DNA from: Gambelia wislizenii
Taxonomy: Eukaryota; Chordata; Lepidosauria; Squamata; Crotaphytidae
Assembly (NCBI GenBank): GCA_030847615.1
Contig: JAUMIR010000005.1
Span: forward strand, 173,566,596-173,630,595
Direction: 5' to 3'
DNA: 64,000 nt
Positions 57,375 to 64,000 of the stretch are shown here, one piece after another. Under the pieces are notes generated by a model, which worked only from the letters and a program-made list of their open reading frames with translations, was not told where the DNA came from and did not search any database. How positions within the stretch are numbered: the first letter of the stretch is position 1; every line of letters starts with the position of its first letter. The translations under genes were made by a program, and so were the position numbers.

Positions 57375-57563
57375 GTGAAGTTGAAGGCTTTCACAACCAG
57401 CATCCATAGGTTTTTTGTGTTGTTTTTTTTTTCCGGGCTGTGTGGCCATATTCTGGAAGAGTTTTTTTTTCTGATGTCTCACCAGCCACAGATGCAGGCG
57501 AAACGTCAGGAAAAAAATTCTTCCAGGACACGGCCTCGCAGCCCGGAAAAAACCCCACGTAAA
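57375..57563. mobile_element. Short foldback retroelement-like copy 2, 12-bp TSD
   Basis: Starts GTGAAGTTGAAGGCTTTCAC and contains CCAGCCACAGATGCAGGC then GAAACGTC. The second half is inverted (TTCCGGGCTGTGTGGCC against GGCCTCGCAGCCCGGAA). Flanked by ACAATCTCTTTT at 57363-57374 and 57564-57575. Confidence 0.82.
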
Positions 57564-57575
57564 ACAATCTCTTTT

Positions 57576-58682
57576 CTAAAAAAGATTAAATCATCAGAAC
57601 GGCCTAAGCTTTGATACATTTTTTTTTTAAAAAAAAAATCCCTTTGATTGATCGGTAAATTATTAGAAAGTATTTTTTTTTCCATTCATGCTATGTTAGT
57701 GAGGCCACGCATATTTCACTTCTGAGAAAGCTTTTACCATGCAGATAATTAATGAAGAAATGACACTCATCTACACACACCCTTTAAGAATATGTGGTGT
57801 AAAGTCCTTGTTTGCTTGCTTTGGTTTTTGTTGTGGTTCAAAGCTTTCCATGATTCTTAATATAGTGCAGAAACATAGACCTACAATCCATTTTACAGAG
57901 AAATTGAAAGTTTTGGATTTTTTTTCTTTCTCTTTTCAGACTAAGTCTTGCAGTCACTGAAAGTATTGACAAAGCTTTCATTATTTTTGTAGATCAATAA
58001 CCCCTGGTGACTAGAGAGGAGCAAGGAGCCACATCTGAGCTCTTCAGAAAGCTGTTTAATTCCCCAAGAGGGGAGGGGGGGGGAAACAGAAGCTTTGTGT
58101 CATGCAATATATTCCATTAAAAAAAAAATCATTTGAACAAGCATCTTCCATTATGTTGTGGGGTTACCAACACAGTTTGTAAGCTATGGAAAAAACTCTC
58201 TTGTTCAGCTACATTGTAAAAAGTTTGTTCCTACAGCTAACTGAAGGAGGACCTGGGGTCACATACACACACACTGCCAGCTGCACATTTGTGCAGTCTA
58301 AGAACACATACCTGTACTGATTCATGTGTATACAGTTCTTCCATAAGAGGAGACATCCTGGTATGAGCTGTCTCCATTTAAATCCAAAGCTTTGCATTTT
58401 ACTCAGGAAAGAAAACATTACCACCTTGACCATATTTATAACATGAAATGAGTCTCCTACCTTCTGTAACCTTCCAAAACCACCTCTGTCTCCTTGGACA
58501 ATGCCTGCCTGGCAGAGTTGCTGGCATGGGGGACAAAGCTATTGTTATTATTGGCCAAGATCCTAACTCATTTGTATTTAGTTACATAGGTACAAATTAC
58601 TTAAGGAATGGACCCCTGGATAACCCCTCACACAAAAACTCTGTACTTTGTGCAACAGAGGTGTGCAGTGTGGGTGAGTAGG
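57576..58682. other. Intergenic, nothing specific seen
   Basis: No gene or repeat family recognised. Short A/T and G runs only. Confidence 0.4.
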
Positions 58683-58687
58683 GTGCT

Positions 58688-59131
58688 TGTCAGGATGGTC
58701 CATAAAAGTGACCCTTCTGCCAACAACTTTCAGAATGTAGCAAGTTACTTTTGATCTTTCATGTTTGAACTGTCTGCTGTTTTCACATTCTTTGTAAATG
58801 AAACCATTCAGTGGCTGAGTTTAAGCCAGGGCAGTATAGAGTCTGTCTGGTAACAAACAAAGTGGCCTTGCACTTGCAGATTGTTTTGGGAATCAATAGG
58901 TGGAGTTACAACTGGCTGAGAACGGGTCGGGTGGATGATGGGTAACCAATGGTTCAAGTGCCCACCAGATTTTGATTGACTGAATGCTTTTTATTTTACT
59001 GTATTTCCTATGAGCTTCATTCGAAGCAACCATTTTGTAGTCTTGACTCTTTAGTTTTTCTGTGGCAATAAAGCTTACTGTTTATCCCAGAAGCTACTGT
59101 CCACTGACTCTGAAGGAGAAGATACATGACA
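58688..59131 (+). mobile_element. Solo LTR of an LTR retroelement, 5-bp TSD
   Basis: 444 bases beginning TGTCAGGATGGTCC and ending GATACATGACA (TG...CA ends, short inverted TGTCA/TGACA). GTGCT is duplicated at 58683-58687 and 59132-59136. AATAAA at 59067-59072 lies about 60 bases before the end, as expected for the R/U5 region of a plus-strand LTR. No internal gag/pol sequence is adjacent, so it is a recombination remnant. ERV or gypsy origin cannot be decided. Confidence 0.82.
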
Positions 59132-59136
59132 GTGCT

Positions 59137-59930
59137 TTAGAATGATGTGGCTAGCCCCTTTTTGTCCCTAAGCCATGGTGATACAAGCCCCTTCTCATCC
59201 CTGAATTGCAGTGTGGCATGCAGAAACTTCTGCTTGTTCCACCATGGCTCTGTGATGGGAGGGGCTAGTCACATCATTCTGAAGTGCTCCACCTGACCAT
59301 ACCACAGACCTCTATCATAAGTGGAGTTTAAGGTGGTTAGCGAGGGTATTTATGACTGTGGCAAGAAGAATAATGAGGCAGAAAGAAGGGCCTTCCCAGA
59401 AGATCTTAAGACACTGACATATGGAGAATATGGTCCTTCAGACAACCTGGCCCTGAGCTGTAAAAGCTACATAACCAAATATCCAATGTAGGGTGACCCA
59501 CAAAGGGTTGGCTTTCAGATCCCACCATCCAATTTTCTACCTAGAGCCCCCCCCCCCACTCCTACCTGCATTGGAATTGATGGCATTACTAGTTCTTATA
59601 CGGCAGGGATGGAAAGCAGTTTGGGGCCAAAACTGGAGGTTGAAGACCCCACCCTAGTGGGTTACTGAAAAGAAGGCAAGATAAAGAGAACCGTCCTTTT
59701 TACAGATTGGACATTGCCACAGTTCAAGAAGAGGATCAGATATTCCTTGCAGCTGATCAAAAGGTTCCAATTCTTTTTCAAGTTGAGCAATGTGCAGTCT
59801 TGCTTCCCTACCATTAGCAGGCTGGTAGTTATGCATTGGAGAAGAGATAAGCAAAATCCTACCACCCTATTACTAGGATGATGCAAACAGCTTATTGGAC
59901 AGATGAACTTTCAGCCTGAAAGCCTTGCAT
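59137..59930. other. Intergenic, nothing specific seen
   Basis: 59150-59290 shows a short foldback (TTTAGAATGATGTGGCTAGC against GGCTAGTCACATCATTCTGA), probably a small MITE of about 140 bases. The rest is unassigned. Confidence 0.5.
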
Positions 59931-59934
59931 GCTA

Positions 59935-60135
59935 CACAATTGTGGCACTGTTATTCCACTTCAACTGGCATATCTATATCCTGTGGAGTCCTGTGGTTTG
60001 CAGTTTGGTGAGATGCTAGAGAACTGGCAAAGAATTGTAAATACCTCTCCCTAAATAGCAAATACTAGAATTACGTAGGATGTTGCCATGGCAGTTAAAG
60101 TGGAATCATAGTGCTACAATTGTGTAGCATGAAAG
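59935..60135. mobile_element. Palindromic MITE of the 28790 family
   Basis: CATGCTACACAATTGTGGC against CAATTGTGTAGCATG at the ends; ACTGTTATTCCACTTCAACT and GCAGTTAAAGTGGAATCATA inside. Same order of sub-terminal boxes as 28790-29013 and 48232-48458. Confidence 0.7.
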
Positions 60136-60504
60136 GGCCCCAAACCACCAAAGTTTTTGTCATCAAGCATGCAAATTAGAAACTGAGCTTGATTTGCAGC
60201 TCAAGAAGATAATGCATTGGTTTACAATCTGGAGAGCAGTTGCCCTATGGCTTACTCCTAATTTGACATGTGTAGAATTGAGCCAGATTGTCTCAGCTTG
60301 TTCGGAAAAGCATCAAATGCATGTGAATCACATGCAGCCCTGCCCATTTTGTGCTGGTCCTACCATATACCCTCTTTCATGACTGGAATGGGGCCAAGAT
60401 CTTTCCCAAATTGCATTTTGGCCCCCAAGTTTGCTTGTTTTGAAACAACAACAACATTCCCCGCTCCTGGTTTATTAAAAACAGTCATGAATTGTCTTTA
60501 CAAC

Positions 60505-60635
60505 ATGAGTGAGAATTTGCAGCCCTCCAGATTTGCTGGACTGCAACTCCCAGCTTCCCTAATGAAAAATGGTTGGGAACAGCATGCAATGACATCTGAA
60601 GGGCCACATGATTTCCATCCCTGCTCTACAAACTA
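60505..60635 (-). mobile_element. hAT-type MITE fragment
   Basis: GCAGCCCTCCAGATTTGCTG, GACTGCAACTCCCAGCTTCC and GGGCCACATGATTTCCATCC, the usual reverse reading of hAT MITEs with GTTGTAGTCC-type cores. Confidence 0.55.
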
Positions 60636-60805
60636 GGGTGTATAAAAGGCTACAGGTTCAAATGGAAAGATCATCTCATTAGCCCTGGGACATCTCATGT
60701 CCCTTCATATTTTGAAAGCAAAGTATTTCATAGGAAGTAAAATTGGGTATAATGTTTTCCAAGCAGGCTGGTGCTGTGTTATTTTTGCTGAACACAGAGA
60801 CCAAA

Positions 60806-60985
60806 GGCCCTTTCACCCTACATTGTTATGGTACTATGATTGTTCTTTAACTGACATAGCTGCATCCTATGGAATCTTGGGACATGTAGTTGTTGCTACC
60901 CTCAACAGCAAATCCCAGGATTTCATAAGATATTTCCATGGCAACAATTCTACTTTAACCTGCAGAGCTATAGGTAGGTAGTATG
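60806..60985. mobile_element. Palindromic MITE of the 28790 family
   Basis: CCCTTTCACCCTACATTGTT, TTCTTTAACTGACATAGCTG, ATCCCAGGATTTCATAAG and CTACTTTAACCTGCAGAGCT follow the family order; ends are decayed. Confidence 0.6.
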
Positions 60986-62452
60986 AAGGAGCTCCAGCTC
61001 TTCAGCCAGTGGGGTCAATAGCTATAGTGGTTGGCAATCATGTGAATTGTAGCCAATACAGTACATCTTTTGGGTGCAAGATTAAAGAAAGTTGCTGTTC
61101 AACCTAGTACTTTCTTGATGGTAAAAATACATAGTTAAAATTGTCAAAAAGTTGTAATATGGAAGGGAGAAAGTTAAATTTCTACAGAGATATAGAACCG
61201 AGGATGTAGCAGGAAAGAATTTGCTTCAGAGGGTTCTCCCCCTGCTGTAATGAAATATCCAAGGTTGCAAATTATTGACCTATTCAGCCATAGATTTAAG
61301 AAATTGAGTAGCAGGGTGTGCCTAGTCTCCATAGGAACAAATGGTTCCTGCCAAATCATTAGCCAGGTATCAAAACAGAAGGACCTTGAGCGAGCATTGT
61401 ATAAATCACTCTTTGAAATATGATGAACATAACAATAAACTTTGTCTCTCAAGTTTAGAAGGTGTGTACAGGCTTCAGTTCTTTACATTGTGCAATTTTA
61501 TTAGAAGTGTAAAAGGGTAAGAATCTTGTAAAAGGGTATTATCACTTGCAAAACTCACTTTCAGTATTGAAACATCCCAGGATGAACAAAGGGACCAATA
61601 GAGCAGACTTCTCCCCGCAAATCCAATCAACAGGGGCTTGGTACAGAACTACACTTTTAGGGTCATTGTCATCTGCAAAACACACTGGAGAACTCAGAAA
61701 TGTTACTTTCTTTGGCCCACAGCTCCCAGGGTCCCCCAGACAGTTTGGCCAGTGGGACCAAGCTGGCTGGGGAGGGGGGTGTATTTCTAGAAATTGTGAT
61801 TTTTAAAAAGTAATTTTCCAAGCTCGAGAGCTGGGGGTAGGGATCCAGATACAACTCTGCATTTGTGTATATTCATATTTACTGCCTGATTCATGAGTCC
61901 TCAAGTCCATTTTAATTATGGGCTCGTCTAGACTAGTCTAAAGAAAAGTTGTTCCTCAAGATATAGTTTCTTGGGTTTTGCCAAGTTGTCACCTCCAACA
62001 TCCACTCATCCCATTCTTGGGAGTGGAGGAGGCTGTTTATAGTGATCTTTTGCATCTGCACTAGGGCTCTTCCAAAGGGTTAAAAGAAACCTAGAGCATA
62101 GTTTTGCTGTGGTGGCCCTATGGTTTGAAGGGGAATTTTTTTTTCCTCTTTGATTTTTTATTTATTTTTGTAAGCCTACATAGATATAGTGAAAAACTAA
62201 CATTTCACTGATGCACTGGTACACTATGACACTGACTCTAAAAAGAAATGTTAAAAGAAATTGAAGGAGAAGGAGAAAAATGAGCATACTATCCTGGTAC
62301 ATCTCAGAATTTTGTTTAAAAAACCCTACCCATGGGAGCAAATAAATGGGTGTTGGGAATTGCCAGAACTCCCCCAAAATAGTCTGGGACAATATAAACA
62401 TTGTGCATACAAATATCTCAACTTTCTAACACATTTGCCCAGTTTGGAATAT
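60986..62452. other. Intergenic, nothing specific seen
   Basis: No gene. 61560-61830 contains GGCCCACAGCTCCCAGGGTC and TTAAAAAGTAATTTTCCAAG, perhaps an old repeat of unknown class. Confidence 0.4.
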
Positions 62453-62465
62453 TATAAGGCACTGT

Positions 62466-62745
62466 GAAGTCAAAGGCTTTCATGGCCGGCATCCATAGAT
62501 TTTCCTTGGTTGTTGTTTTTTTTTTTTTCCGGGCTGTGAGGCCGTGGTCTGGAAGAGTTCCTTTCTGACATTTCTCCTGCATCTGTGGCTGGCATCTTCA
62601 AAGAATGGTTGGGTAGGTAACCCCCCACACACACACTCCTACCCAACCATTCTCTGAAGATGCCAGCCACAGATGCAGGCAAAATGTCAGAAAGAAACTC
62701 TTCCAGAGCACAGCCTCACAGTCCAGAAAAAAAACAAGGAAAAAC
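62466..62745. mobile_element. Short foldback retroelement-like copy 3, 13-bp TSD
   Basis: Begins with GAAGTCAAAGGCTTTCATGG. It has an inverted second half meeting near 62615-62640 (GGTTGGGTAGG against CTACCCAACC). CTGAAGA at 62654-62660 is followed by TGCCAGCCACAGATGCAGGC. Flanked by TATAAGGCACTGT at 62453-62465 and 62746-62758, a 13-bp TSD (one or two bases may also belong to the element). Confidence 0.85.
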
Positions 62746-62862
62746 TATAAGGCACTGTTTTTAGTAATGGCTGATTACAGTTATATGGCTGAGCATGGTA
62801 CTGTGCAACTCGGCAATAACCACAGCCTATGAGGCTCATATTCACTGGATTCAAATATTCTG

Positions 62863-63165
62863 GGCTTTTTCAGGCAGGGGACCCCCCCCCCCGAGGAGGT
62901 CGGGAGAAGAACGGGACTGCCGCACTTACACACCCTGGTTTCAGACAGTCCCATCCTCCTCCCGACCTTCCCCCATGCTGCTGGCACCATTCTTTATTGA
63001 CAGAAAACCTCCATGAATAAAAAGTGGTGCCCGCAGCATGGGGGAAGGTTGGGAGGAGGACGGAGGAGGACAGCATCGTCTGAAACAGGGCTGTGTAAGC
63101 ACGACAGCCCCATTCTTTTCCCAACCACCTCAGGGCTCCCCCCACCCATCTGAAAAAGTCCTATG
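62863..63165. mobile_element. GC-rich foldback MITE
   Basis: About 300 bases. The left arm GGGCTTTTTCAGGCAGGGGA is mirrored by CACCCATCTGAAAAAGTCC at the right. Inside, ACCTTCCCCCATGCTGCTGG mirrors GCAGCATGGGGGAAGGT. The arms of about 145 bases meet near 63005-63020. No TSD established and no family recognised. Confidence 0.72.
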
Positions 63166-64000
63166 TTTCAGACAAAGCTGTCAGTTCTTGATGCTACTTC
63201 AGATCAGGCCAAACATAAAATCCCACAGCAATAATATCACAAATACAGTGGGTGGGATGTCTCAGGCTCCTTTGGACTCTGCAGCCTGTCAAGGTACAAG
63301 CATGTACTCAGGTGGGAGAGACAAGAATACAGAGAGAATGTTCCTGTTGACAGTTCAAACCATGCCCTTTTCCAAGATTCTCCCTTCCAGTCCTATCTCT
63401 CATTCATCCCATACAAAGTCAGCTCTCAATAGCCACTGAACATATTCTTCTGGTATTCAGATTTTTGGTGAAAAATGCACATTTGGCATCTCCCAAGACT
63501 CACTGCAAGACAAAGGGCACCCTTACTTCAGACATTCACACATTTGTGGGCCTTGCAATGCATTTCAGAGAAAAAAAATAGGCAAACCCATGCATACCTT
63601 TTAAAACAGAAATGGTGAAAATAAATGCCACGTACACACACAAACATGCCAGTGTTTGTCAGTGTGACAAATGTACACATCATGGAAAATGCATGTGTAA
63701 AAATCAATGTGTTAGGAAAATGTACAAAAGGCATACAAATGTATATAAAAAGGGTATATTGATTTTTATGGGGAAAGGGAGAAAAGGTTTGCAACCTGTC
63801 CTGTCCAGAGGGGTGGGGGCAAGAGTGCAGGTGAAATTTGGAGAAACTCAACAAAACTGAGGTGAAGGCTTTTTCACAACCCTAACTCAATTTGTGTTAC
63901 CTGCCATGCATTCTCTCCCCCTCTCTTTTTGGTCACTTCTACAAATCTTGGATTTTATTTGCATCAACTGCTATTTCCATCTTGTTGGTTGAATTCCATT
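63166..64000. other. Intergenic to window end, nothing specific seen
   Basis: No gene. 63600-63760 is rich in TGTACAC/CACATG-type short inverted words, possibly another decayed foldback. Confidence 0.4.

Noticed and set aside
60194..60636. 122-codon and 62-codon overlapping frames
   Set aside because: The end lies in a hAT-type MITE fragment; no recognisable domain.
62795..63145. Overlapping frames on both strands
   Set aside because: Arise from the palindromic GC-rich foldback; the two strands give near-identical peptides.

Overview
The window is nuclear DNA from a vertebrate, almost certainly a squamate reptile (lizard type, possibly iguanian). Two things support this. A spliced vertebrate gene runs along the plus strand. 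The repeat mix is squamate-like: Sauria-type tRNA SINEs, CR1 and L2 LINEs, an L1, RTE-like LINEs, DIRS elements, mariner/Tigger/hAT/Harbinger-like DNA elements and abundant foldback MITEs. There are no bacterial-type genes, operons or CRISPR arrays. I worked by eye, so repeat edges are approximate unless a target-site duplication (TSD) fixes them.

Region 1 (1-26,870) is the 3' half of POT1, the telomere single-strand binding subunit of shelterin. Eight exons (292-333, 3017-3173, 4297-4502, 7950-8085, 12501-12595, 16284-16375, 20765-20870, 26684-26793) join in phase. They encode about 313 residues: the end of the linker, the split OB3 fold and the inserted Holliday-junction-resolvase-like domain. 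Both zinc-binding Cys pairs (CPQC and CKHC) are present. The 5' half with OB1 and OB2 lies upstream of the window. A poly(A) signal lies 50 bases after the stop.

POT1 introns hold many transposon copies. The most notable are two short DIRS tyrosine-recombinase retroelements with terminal inverted repeats and an internal complementary region (9033-11181, nested in a Sauria SINE, and about 24461-25995). There is also a 5'-truncated RTE-like reverse transcriptase (about 17270-19690) with a second 3' fragment at about 1480-2120.

Region 2 (about 26,900-64,000) has no recognisable host gene. It contains L2 LINE remnants, Tigger-like and Harbinger-like MITEs, a decayed mariner transposase, a tandem array of palindromic units (49780-50440), and a 5.3-kb minus-strand L1 (51089-56395) flanked by perfect 47-bp direct repeats. 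It also holds a solo LTR with a 5-bp TSD (58688-59131), three copies of a short foldback retroelement (two with 12-13 bp TSDs), and a 255-bp local duplication. The rest is AT-rich DNA in which I see nothing specific.

No clearly new cellular system is visible. The best leads are the miniature DIRS pair, the long L1 target duplication, the Glu-rich tail of the L1 ORF1, the TSD-flanked foldback family with a hammerhead-like motif, and the palindromic minisatellite.
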